Shown here: positions 17,874-25,047 of the stretch, one piece after another
Layout: each line of letters starts with the position of its first letter
Position numbering within the stretch: position 1 is the stretch's first letter
From: DASQHW01 sp038238245
GTDB lineage: Bacteria; Actinomycetota; Acidimicrobiia; IMCC26256; PALSA-610
DNA length: 64,000 bases
Assembly: GCA_038238245.1 (NCBI GenBank)
Contig: JBBRXX010000003.1
Span: forward strand, 124,001 to 188,000
Direction: 5' to 3'
Position numbers and translations under genes: made by a program
Notes under the pieces: model-generated
What the model was told of the DNA's origin: nothing
Database searches by the model: none
The model's input: only the letters and a program-made list of their open reading frames with translations

Positions 17874-18350
17874 CTAGCGCTCGGTCGGAGTACGACGCGC
17901 CGCCATCAGAGCCCGGCCCGCGACGATGGCGCCCGCACCCGCCGCCGCGGTCGTCGCGATCGCGGCGCCGGTGAAGGGCAAGGTGTCGTCCGCACTCGCC
18001 GGATCGGGCGCCGCCGTCGTGGTGGTCGTGGACCCGCTCTGGGGCACCGACGACGGCGAGGCCTCCCTCATCGGGATCGTGCTCCCGCCCGGGAAGACCG
18101 TCTCGGTGGTCGTCGGTGGCATCGGGCTGCCGGCGTTCGCGGCGAGCCTTATGCTGCGGATCGCGGGACCAGACCACACGAGCGCCGCACCGACACCCAT
18201 CGCCGTGGAGCCACCGCGTACGAAGGCCCGGCGCGAAAGGCCCGCCGCGGCAACCTCGACCGGTCCGGGCGGTTCGTCTCCCTCGAGTGATGCGCTGTCA
18301 GGTGGCGTGCTGTCGTCCGGTGCGCAGACAGAATCTTCCACATTCCCCAC
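17874..18350 (-). CDS. Tat-exported surface protein with LPFTG sorting signal
   Basis: 158 residues. An acidic, proline/serine-rich N-terminus of about 38 residues is followed by a twin-arginine motif SRRAFVR (39-45), a hydrophobic stretch ending near residue 62 and a short region before a threonine/proline/serine-rich linker (TTTTTAAPDPASADD). Residues 124-128 are LPFTG, followed by a hydrophobic segment (about 129-149) and a basic tail ARRTPTER, which is a complete sortase cell-wall sorting signal. The mature part between the signals is only about 55 residues and low in complexity, so it may be a carrier or a modification target rather than an enzyme. It is divergent from the PqqD/kinase operon starting at 18483. 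No sortase gene is in the window. The combination of Tat and LPxTG signals is what is seen; function is unknown. Confidence 0.75.
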   Translation of the reverse strand: MGNVEDSVCAPDDSTPPDSASLEGDEPPGPVEVAAAGLSRRAFVRGGSTAMGVGAALVWSGPAIRSIRLAANAGSPMPPTTTETVFPGGSTIPMREASPSSVPQSGSTTTTTAAPDPASADDTLPFTGAAIATTAAAGAGAIVAGRALMAARRTPTER

Positions 18351-18419
18351 TGGGTCCCCATTCCCCCGTCACAGTGAATGTCACACCTCGCGCCGTTATC
18401 ATCCCGCGCGCGCTGCGAT

Positions 18420-18447
18420 TTCACACTTGCGCAACGGGTGACATAAT
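18420..18447 (+). promoter_or_regulatory. Predicted promoter of the PqqD/kinase operon
   Basis: A -35 element TTCACA (18420-18425, five of six bases of TTGACA) and a -10 element CATAAT (18442-18447) are separated by 16 bases. Transcription would begin near 18454, about 30 bases before the ATG at 18483, which has GGGGAG six bases upstream. The arrangement fits a housekeeping sigma factor. Confidence 0.55.
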
Positions 18448-18482
18448 AGACGTACCGTCCGCGAACTCGTGGGGAGATCGCA

Positions 18483-18788
18483 ATGGGAGGGGCTGGGTGT
18501 AGTCCCGTCGCGGCGTACGTCCACGAAACGCGCGTGTTCGTGCGGAGGACCGCGGACTGCGTGCTGTTGCTCGGGACCGAGGGGTCGTCACCGCTCGCGC
18601 TCCGGGGCACGGCGATCGCGATATGGAACGCGTTCGCGTCTCCGCGATCTGTCGACGACGTCGCGCAAGAGCTCGCAACGTCTTATGGCGCGCCGGTCGA
18701 GCGCGTCGGCACGGAAGTGGCGTCGCTCGTCGAAACATTGCAGGGCAGCGGCATGCTCGTCCCCCGGCCGTGCCGTAACGCGCGATGA
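18483..18788 (+). CDS. PqqD family protein (first copy)
   Basis: 101 residues in the PqqD fold: three N-terminal strands (VHETRVFVRRTADCVLLL), 'ALRGTAIAIWNAF' as the first recognition helix, then 'RSVDDVAQELATSYGAP' and 'VASLVETLQGSGMLV'. PqqD domains bind leader peptides of ribosomally made peptides, but stand-alone copies also occur in polysaccharide loci next to HprK-like kinases. It is the first gene of an operon with nucleotidyltransferase, kinase and a second PqqD gene. Its stop overlaps the next start (ATGA). Which partner it binds is unknown. Confidence 0.82.
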   Translation: MGGAGCSPVAAYVHETRVFVRRTADCVLLLGTEGSSPLALRGTAIAIWNAFASPRSVDDVAQELATSYGAPVERVGTEVASLVETLQGSGMLVPRPCRNAR

Positions 18789-19900
18789 CGACCGAGCACG
18801 CGCGCCAGTTGCTGGGAATCGTCGCCGCGACCGGCCTGCCGGGAGCCGAGGCGCGTCCGTCGAGCGAGGCGCCGGACGCGGACACGATGGCCGAGCTGCT
18901 CGATCTTGTGACCGCCCAGCGCATCCCGGGATACCTCGTCGCCGCGCTCGATTCGGGCGCGATCCGGGCCACACCCGAGCAACGCGAGGCGGCAGCTCGA
19001 CGGCACAAGGAAGCGCTGGCGCTCGACCTCGTGCTCGAGCGTCTGCTCGCCGAGACGAGCAGCATGTTCGCGGGCGCCGGGATCGCGCACCGTGCGCTGA
19101 AGGGTCCTGCCGTGGCGCGCACGCTGTATGCGCAACCCGCGCTCCGGTCGTTCGGCGACGTCGATGTGCTCGTGGCGGCGGACCGATTCGACGATGCGAT
19201 CGCGTTGCTCACGGCCAGAGGTGGGCGTCCCCGCTACCAAGAGCCTCGCACCCGATTCACCTCGAGGTTCGGCAAGGGTGTGTGCGTCGTCACCAGGGAC
19301 GGTCTCGAGCTCGACGTGCATCGAGTATTCGTCGCGGGTCCTTTCGGATTGGCGATCGACGCGCAGGAGCTGTTCGAGGATCCGCGCACCATTGTCGTGG
19401 GTGGAGTCGAGATTCCGGTGCCGGGTCCCGATCTCACGTTCCTTCATGTCTGCTATCACGCGGCACTCGGCGATCGTGCGCCGCGCTACACGACACTGCG
19501 CGACATCGCCGAGTTCTTGTGCACCGCATCGGTCGATGTCGACCATGTGCTCTCTCTCGCGAAACGTTGGCGCGGTCGGGCCGTGTTGCAACGCGCACTG
19601 GTCCTCACTGCTTCGTTGCTGCCGATCGAGGTGCCGCAACCGCTGCGCGACTGGACAGACTCGTACCGGCCCGATGCGTTCGAACGAGCGGCGCTTGCCG
19701 TGTACATCTCGCCCGACGCAAGCTACGCGGCGCGGGCGGCAACGGGGGTGTGGGCGCTCCGTGGGATTCGGCGCAAGGTGGCGTACGCACGCGCGCTCCT
19801 CGTCCCGACGCGGTCATACCTGCGTGAGAGAGACGGTACCTACGTCCAGCGTTGGCGGCGGGCGCTCCAGCTGCAACGCCGCTGGAGGCAGGCACGATGA
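18785..19900 (+). CDS. Nucleotidyltransferase family protein (NTP_transf_5 type)
   Basis: 371 residues. The diagnostic stretch is 'AHRALKGPAVARTLYAQPAL' then 'RSFGDVDVLVAADRFDDAI' (residues about 101-139): the K-G at 106-107 and the G-D-V-D-V (D125, D127) form the nucleotidyltransferase metal site of the uncharacterised NTP_transf_5 family. A second acidic segment 'LELDVHRVFVAG' follows near residue 176. The C-terminal 150 residues are helical. Members of this family accompany PqqD and HprK-like proteins in exopolysaccharide loci and, in some lasso-peptide clusters, tailor phosphorylated peptides. ATGA overlaps on both sides indicate translational coupling with the PqqD and kinase genes. Confidence 0.82.
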   Translation: MTTEHARQLLGIVAATGLPGAEARPSSEAPDADTMAELLDLVTAQRIPGYLVAALDSGAIRATPEQREAAARRHKEALALDLVLERLLAETSSMFAGAGIAHRALKGPAVARTLYAQPALRSFGDVDVLVAADRFDDAIALLTARGGRPRYQEPRTRFTSRFGKGVCVVTRDGLELDVHRVFVAGPFGLAIDAQELFEDPRTIVVGGVEIPVPGPDLTFLHVCYHAALGDRAPRYTTLRDIAEFLCTASVDVDHVLSLAKRWRGRAVLQRALVLTASLLPIEVPQPLRDWTDSYRPDAFERAALAVYISPDASYAARAATGVWALRGIRRKVAYARALLVPTRSYLRERDGTYVQRWRRALQLQRRWRQAR

Positions 19901-20787
19901 TCGGCGCCGACAGCCCGTCGTCGGCGGAGGGCCGCGTCGAGCGATCGTTCGTATGTCTCGGGTTCGCGTTCTCGTTGGCCGTCGACGACCCCGATCTGCA
20001 GGCGGTGTTCGACACTGCGTACTCGGCGTGCGCTTCGGAGGACGTCCCCGGGACTCGCCGACGTTTCGACTGCACCGCGGAGAGCAGCGAGGATCGCTTC
20101 AGGCTGTACATCGACGACGTTCCCGTGCTCGACACGGCGACGCGCGCGTCACTGATCGATCGCGTCGTGTGGGAGGTCAACCAGGGCGTCATACGGACGC
20201 GACCGCAGGTGCTTCTCCTCCACGCGGCCGCCGTGGAGGTCGAGAATTGCGCGATTGTCATCGCGGCGCGATCGGGAGCGGGAAAGTCGACGCTCGTCGC
20301 GGCACTGGTGCGCGCCGGGTGGCGGTACCTGACCGATGAAGCCGTCGCATTCGATCCCGACACGGGATCGGTCCTGCCCTATCCGAAGCCCATCGCGCTG
20401 CACCAGGACGTGTGGTCGTTGTTTCCGGAGCTCGCACCGGTGCCGCCGGGCGCCCAGCTCGCCTCCACGGTGCGTTACGTGATCCCAGCCGAGCTGGGAG
20501 GGAGCGTCGGCACCGCGCGCGCGCCCGCAATGGTGATCCTGCCGTGCCGGGTGCCGGCGAGCAGCGCTCGTATGTCTCCACTCTCACGCGCGGAAGCCGC
20601 CATGGCGCTCGCGGAGCAGGCGTTCTCGTTTCTCGACGCCGGGACCGAGGCGTTGCTGTTGCTCGCACGGATGTTGCAGGGCTGCGAGTGCTACCGGCTC
20701 GAGTACGACGATCTCGACGACGCGGCCCGGGTGATCTCCGCGGAGTTCAGGCGGCGGGTCGGCGCGTCGGAGAGGCTGGAACGGTGA
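19897..20787 (+). CDS. HprK-like serine kinase family protein
   Basis: 296 residues starting at ATG 19897 inside the stop of the previous gene. Residues 124-132 are A-R-S-G-A-G-K-S-T, the P-loop characteristic of the HPr kinase/phosphatase C-terminal domain, preceded by 'VLLLHAAAVEVENCAIVIA' as in 'HprK-related kinase' proteins. After the P-loop comes 'LTDEAVAFDPDTG', matching the position of the acidic 'DD' metal-binding pair (here DE). The N-terminal 100 residues do not look like the HprK N-domain. Proteins of this group phosphorylate peptides or unknown partners; the partner could be a PqqD-delivered substrate. It overlaps the next gene by one base (TGATG). Confidence 0.82.
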   Translation: MIGADSPSSAEGRVERSFVCLGFAFSLAVDDPDLQAVFDTAYSACASEDVPGTRRRFDCTAESSEDRFRLYIDDVPVLDTATRASLIDRVVWEVNQGVIRTRPQVLLLHAAAVEVENCAIVIAARSGAGKSTLVAALVRAGWRYLTDEAVAFDPDTGSVLPYPKPIALHQDVWSLFPELAPVPPGAQLASTVRYVIPAELGGSVGTARAPAMVILPCRVPASSARMSPLSRAEAAMALAEQAFSFLDAGTEALLLLARMLQGCECYRLEYDDLDDAARVISAEFRRRVGASERLER

Positions 20788-21089
20788 TGGACGATCTCCG
20801 CGCCGCGCGGATGGTGACACGGCCACGACGACGCGCGGGGATCGAGCCGGTCGTGCTCGACGACGAGATCGTCGCGTTCGATTCGGCGACGGAGATGCTG
20901 CACCACCTCAACGTGCCCGCGGCCGCGTTCTGGTCTGCGTGTGACGGAACTCGAACTCTTGGCGACATCGCACGCTCGTTTGCCGCGCGCTCCGAGCAGC
21001 CGATCGCGACGGTCGAAGCGCAGCTCCTCGACCTCGTCGACGCACTGGTCGCGCGCGACCTGCTCACGCTCGACGGTCCCGAGCCCTGA
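20787..21089 (+). CDS. PqqD family protein (second copy)
   Basis: 100 residues with the PqqD layout: basic N-terminus (MVTRPRRRAGI), 'PVVLDDEIVAFDSATEMLHHLNVPAAAFWSACDG' in two strands and a helix, then 'TLGDIARSFAAR' and 'VEAQLLDLVDALVARDLL'. The 'hhLN..a..fW...dG..tl.di' pattern is the canonical signature, and it fits the family better than the first copy at 18483. Two different PqqD domains in one operon suggest either two substrates or a heteromeric recognition step. It overlaps the kinase gene by one base; the GT4 gene follows after 94 bases. Confidence 0.82.
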   Translation: MDDLRAARMVTRPRRRAGIEPVVLDDEIVAFDSATEMLHHLNVPAAAFWSACDGTRTLGDIARSFAARSEQPIATVEAQLLDLVDALVARDLLTLDGPEP

Positions 21090-21183
21090 ACCGCGCTCGG
21101 GCCGACGGCAGCCCGTGCGTCGCCGGGGTCGTAGGCTTCCATCCCTGCGCCGACCTGCGGAACGAAGAAGCGAAGGGAGCGTC

Positions 21184-23046
21184 GTGGGTCCGGATACGGA
21201 AACCGCGACGAGCGCGAGCCTCCCCGCGGCGGCGGACGATCTTGCCCGGCGAGCGATTCTCGAGCCCCTCTTCGACGCGCTGGAGCTGTCGTCGGTGCTC
21301 GTCTGCTGGATCGATGAGACGCCTGGCGCCGATCCGGCCCTCCCGATCCGCCGCGACGCCGTCGTGACGTCCTGCCGGCCCGACGAGCTGGCCCTTGCGG
21401 CCGAGCGCGCGCCGGAGGTCATCTGGGTACGCGGGCAGCCGAACTGGCACACGCTCCGCGCGCTCGGCGCGAACCTCGTCGACCACTACGCAACCCATGC
21501 TGACAAGCCCCCCGTTCTCTACGTCGACATCGATCCCGGGTCGGGTTTGCTGCTCGAGCGGAGGGAGGGCGCCAAGGAGGGTGTTCGATGCGCGCTGGCC
21601 GAGATCGCCGCGCAGGCCGACCCCGACGGGGCGTTGTTGTGGTGCGCGACGGGACACGGTGGCGGCGCGTTCCTGCCGTCCAACTGTGCGACTCGAGTGG
21701 CGCCGTGGCTCGCGGGCCGCCGTGTGCTCCTGGACGCGCTGCAGGACGTGCACCGAGGAGCGGTCGAGCTCTCCGCTGCCAACTTCGCGTTGTTCGAGCT
21801 GCTCGACCAGTCGCAGCGCGACGGCGCGGCGGTCGTGACGTCGTTGCGATTCCGCCTCGGAACGAGACTCGTTCGCGTCGCGCGGAGCCTGCTGCGCAAG
21901 GAGGCGATATTCCACGCGCCCGGAGAGATCCTCGCGCGAAAGGCGGTGATCGAGCGTTGGCGGGCGCGGCTCGCGGCCGGGCGCGGATCAGTCGAGGCGG
22001 TGCCGGCGCGGGACGGGCTGCGCGTCACATATGTGTTGCCCGAGCTACGGCTCAGTGGCGGCGCGCTCGTCGTGATGCAGATCGTGAGCGAGCTGAGATC
22101 GCTCGGTGTCGATGCCCGCATCGCGGCGCTCAAGGACGCGCGGCGCGAGGTGTTCCGGTGGCGGCTGCTCCTTCGTCCACGAGTGTTCCGCAGCGCCGAG
22201 GACATGACGAAGCGGATGGACGACACCGACATCGCCGTCGCCACGCATTGGAGCAGCGCCCCTTGGGTCCGACAGCTCGTCGACGCCGGTCGCGCGAAAC
22301 ATGCCGCGTACTTCGTGCAGGACTACGAGGCCTGGTTCTATCCCGAGGCGGACGTGGAGAAGCGCGCGCGCGTCAAGCAGACGTACGGCTTGATCCCGCA
22401 CAAGATCGTGACGTCCGAGTGGCTGCGCGACCTTCTGGAGCGGGACGGGTCCGCGTCCGAGAAGATTCCGCCCGGCTTGGATCTCGGCTTCTTCTATCCC
22501 CGGCCCGTCGAACGCGCCGCTCGCCCGGTCGTGTTGGCGATGGCGCGACCCCGTACCCCTCGCCGCGGCTTCGATGGAGTCGTCGCGGCACTCACCAAGG
22601 TGCACGAGGCGATGCCGTCGGTCGACATCGTGCTCTTCGGTGAGGACCTCGGCGACCTCACTTTGCCCTTCCCGTATCGCGGTGAGGGTGTCATCACCGA
22701 TCACGAGCATCTGGCCCGGCTCTACTCGGGCGCGCGGGTGCATTTCGACGGTTCCGACTTCCAGGCGTTCGGGCTCCCCGCCCTCGAAGCAATGGCGTGC
22801 GGCACGGTGTCCGTGCTCACGGACGTCGGGGGCGTGCGCGAGTACGCGCGTGACGAGGAGAATTGCCTGCTCGTTCCGCCGCACGACCCGGGCGCCGCCG
22901 CCCAAGCGATCCTGAGACTGCTCTCGGACGACGCGCTCCACCAACGCCTACGGGAGGACGGCCTCGCGACGAGCTTGAATTCTTCGATGACACGTGCGGC
23001 ACGAGCGACGCTGGAGTTCTTCGAGACGGTTGCGGCGTCGTCGTGA
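21184..23046 (+). CDS. GT4 glycosyltransferase with a long unusual N-terminal domain
   Basis: 620 residues from GTG 21184, which has AAGGGAG a few bases upstream. Residues 1 to about 280 do not match a known domain to my eye; they include 'PVLYVDIDPGSGLLLERRE' and 'GALLWCATGHGGGAFLPSN'. From about residue 282 there is a GT4 enzyme: 'RVTYVLPELRLSGGALVVMQIVSELRSLG', 'AYFVQDYEAWFYPEADV', 'PPGLDLGFFYP', and the donor-binding signature 'DFQAFGLPALEAMACGTVSVLTDVGG', where the usual first Glu is replaced by Gln or Ala. This C-terminal part resembles WsaF/rhamnosyl-type transferases that also have 'FVQDYE.fyp'. The gene is the last of the PqqD/kinase operon. Confidence 0.82.
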   Translation: MGPDTETATSASLPAAADDLARRAILEPLFDALELSSVLVCWIDETPGADPALPIRRDAVVTSCRPDELALAAERAPEVIWVRGQPNWHTLRALGANLVDHYATHADKPPVLYVDIDPGSGLLLERREGAKEGVRCALAEIAAQADPDGALLWCATGHGGGAFLPSNCATRVAPWLAGRRVLLDALQDVHRGAVELSAANFALFELLDQSQRDGAAVVTSLRFRLGTRLVRVARSLLRKEAIFHAPGEILARKAVIERWRARLAAGRGSVEAVPARDGLRVTYVLPELRLSGGALVVMQIVSELRSLGVDARIAALKDARREVFRWRLLLRPRVFRSAEDMTKRMDDTDIAVATHWSSAPWVRQLVDAGRAKHAAYFVQDYEAWFYPEADVEKRARVKQTYGLIPHKIVTSEWLRDLLERDGSASEKIPPGLDLGFFYPRPVERAARPVVLAMARPRTPRRGFDGVVAALTKVHEAMPSVDIVLFGEDLGDLTLPFPYRGEGVITDHEHLARLYSGARVHFDGSDFQAFGLPALEAMACGTVSVLTDVGGVREYARDEENCLLVPPHDPGAAAQAILRLLSDDALHQRLREDGLATSLNSSMTRAARATLEFFETVAASS

Positions 23047-23060
23047 TGTTCGCCGTCGGC

Positions 23061-24020
23061 TCACGGTCGATCAGCGCGGCCCTCGGTGAGCATCGCCCGT
23101 AGGTGCCGCAAGGAACGCGAAGCCGCTCGCATCGTGCGTGCGCGAGGGCTCTGTGCACGGGAGCGACCCGTGGTTCCCTGGTCGCGATGCCGATCCCGAA
23201 TTGTGAAGTACTTCTCCATCCAGCCGGCAACCGCCCGCGCCGTCGCGCGGTTCCGAGCGAAGCGTTCGGGCTCACACGACGCGAGTCGCGGCGGATCGTC
23301 CGCCCCCATCCACGTGGCAAGGAAGCGGCGGCGGTTGAGGGCCCAGAGCTGCTGAGAGTCGTCGAGCCGCGAAGCGGTCGCGTGCCCGACGTGCACCACC
23401 AGCACGCGCTGATCGAAGACGACATCGAGGTCGTTCGTCCAAACCTTGAAGCACAGATCGACGTCTTCCCCGCTCGCGATCTCGTACTCCTCGCCCCAGT
23501 TGCCCAGCGCGGCCACCAGCTCGCGCCGCATCACATAGATGACGCCGGCGGGCGGCGCCGAGAACGGGTCCAGAACCTCCACGGTGTCGCCGGGCTCGGA
23601 GCGCACGGTGACGGGATTCGGTGCCACGGTCAGGGCAGGAACGACGATCGCGGCACGCGGGTTGGCGCGCGCCGTCTCGAGGAGTCGCGACGCCCAGGCG
23701 GTCGGAAGGATTGTGTCGTTGTTGCAGAACGCGACGAACTCGGCCCGAGCGCCCGCGAGGCCCTGGTTCATGCCCCGGGCGAAACCTCGATTCTCCGGAT
23801 TGAGGATCGCCCGATCCGCGGCCGCGCGCGCATACTCCGCGGCGTCATGCTGTGATCCGTTGTCGACGATGATCAGCTCGTACGGAACATCCGTGTGGTG
23901 TCGTACCGAGTCGACGAACGCCCGTGTGTGATGGAGGTTGTCCCACGCGAGCACGACCACGGACAGCTCTGGCGAGGCGGTCGGTCGCGCGGGTCCATCG
24001 CCGGCATACCGTTCCATCAC
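23061..24020 (-). CDS. Family 2 glycosyltransferase
   Basis: 319 residues. 'LSVVVLAWDNLHHTRAFVDSV', 'YELIIVDNGSQHDAAEYA', 'NPENRGFARGMNQGL' and 'FVAFCNNDTILPTAWASRL' form the GT2 nucleotide-sugar site with NND in the DxD position. 'GEEYEIASGEDVDLCFKVW' is the conserved acidic element of the catalytic base region ('EDvDL'). A basic C-terminal tail of about 40 residues (SRAQSPRARTMRAASRSLRH) follows. No membrane spans. The gene is convergent with the GT4 gene (14 bases between stops) and divergent from the sulfotransferase at 24199. Confidence 0.88.
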   Translation of the reverse strand: MMERYAGDGPARPTASPELSVVVLAWDNLHHTRAFVDSVRHHTDVPYELIIVDNGSQHDAAEYARAAADRAILNPENRGFARGMNQGLAGARAEFVAFCNNDTILPTAWASRLLETARANPRAAIVVPALTVAPNPVTVRSEPGDTVEVLDPFSAPPAGVIYVMRRELVAALGNWGEEYEIASGEDVDLCFKVWTNDLDVVFDQRVLVVHVGHATASRLDDSQQLWALNRRRFLATWMGADDPPRLASCEPERFARNRATARAVAGWMEKYFTIRDRHRDQGTTGRSRAQSPRARTMRAASRSLRHLRAMLTEGRADRP

Positions 24021-24198
24021 GCGTCACAGTAGTTCGCTCCCGAACGACCCGATGTCAGCGCGTCGGCTCCCAGTATCTGCATCGCGGACCTTCGCGCGAC
24101 ACGCGGTCCGTTCCCACGCGACGCGCCCATTCCCGCGCGACGCGGCACCTGGATAACATGCGTCGTCCCGGCGAGCACAGACCGCCACGAAAAATGCC

Positions 24199-24981
24199 AT
24201 GAGTTCGCGCGAACTTCCACTTCCGACCTTCCTCATCATCGGCGCGCAGAAGAGCGCGACGCGTTGGTTGCGTTTCAATCTTGGTCTCCACCCCGATGTC
24301 TTCGCGGCCTCGACCGAGGTGCAGTTCTTCAACAACCGCACGCGCTTCGGGGAAATGGGTGCCTCGTGGTACCGCGAGCAGTTCGAAGGCTGGTCGGGCG
24401 AGGCGTTTGTCGGCGAGGCGACTCCCGGCTACATGTTCTGGCGGCACCGGCCCCCGGTGTGTGTCGAGCGAATCGCGAGCGTGGTGCCCGACGTCCGGCT
24501 GATCGCACTCCTGCGGGATCCGGTCGACCGCGCGCACTCGGCCGTCGTGCACCACATTGCGCACGGCAAGCTCCCGAAGGACGTCGATCTCCTCGAGCAC
24601 GTCCGTGGCATCCCACCCGAGCGCGATCCGCTCGGAATCGTCAGCGGTGGCTGGTATGCCGCAAGCCTCGAGCCGTTTCGCCAACGCTTCGGGGATCAGC
24701 TCCTGGTCGTCTTGCACGATGACGTCAACAGCAACCCTCGCGGTCTCTACGAGCAGGCACTCGGTCACGTCGGCGCGGCACCGAACTTCGTGCCTCGCGA
24801 GCTGGAGCACGTGCGGTTCAGCTACCGAGACCGGCGGGGATTCGACCCCGACACGAAGCAGCCGCTGACGCTTCAACAGCGACGGGAGCTCTACGGGTAC
24901 TTCGCCGCGGATGTCGCGAAGCTCGAGCAGATGCTCGGCCGGGACCTCTCGCAATGGGACCCCGACCGCGCCTCGCCTTGA
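24199..24981 (+). CDS. Sulfotransferase domain protein (paralogue of 8879-9646)
   Basis: 260 residues with the PAPS-binding loop 'FLIIGAQKSATRWLRFNLG', 'GEATPGYMFW', the 3'-PB region 'VRLIALLRDPVDRAHSAV' and the segment 'PLGIVSGGWYAASLEPF'. It aligns from first to last residue with the sulfotransferase at 8879-9646, apart from a two- to three-residue insertion near residue 215. Together the two copies flank the central part of the glycan locus. It is followed after 66 bases by a membrane protein that is itself a paralogue of the one at 330-2462. Confidence 0.87.
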   Translation: MSSRELPLPTFLIIGAQKSATRWLRFNLGLHPDVFAASTEVQFFNNRTRFGEMGASWYREQFEGWSGEAFVGEATPGYMFWRHRPPVCVERIASVVPDVRLIALLRDPVDRAHSAVVHHIAHGKLPKDVDLLEHVRGIPPERDPLGIVSGGWYAASLEPFRQRFGDQLLVVLHDDVNSNPRGLYEQALGHVGAAPNFVPRELEHVRFSYRDRRGFDPDTKQPLTLQQRRELYGYFAADVAKLEQMLGRDLSQWDPDRASP

Positions 24982-25047
24982 CGATGGGGCTCGGGTCAGA
25001 GGTACGCCGCGCCCTCACGCCGGCCGCGCGCGGCACGTGAGCGGCGC

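Noticed and set aside
18785..20787. Possibility that the nucleotidyltransferase/kinase pair is a toxin-antitoxin system of the MNT/HEPN kind
   Set aside because: The nucleotidyltransferase is about 370 residues, much larger than MNT antitoxins, and the partner has an HprK P-loop, not a HEPN motif.
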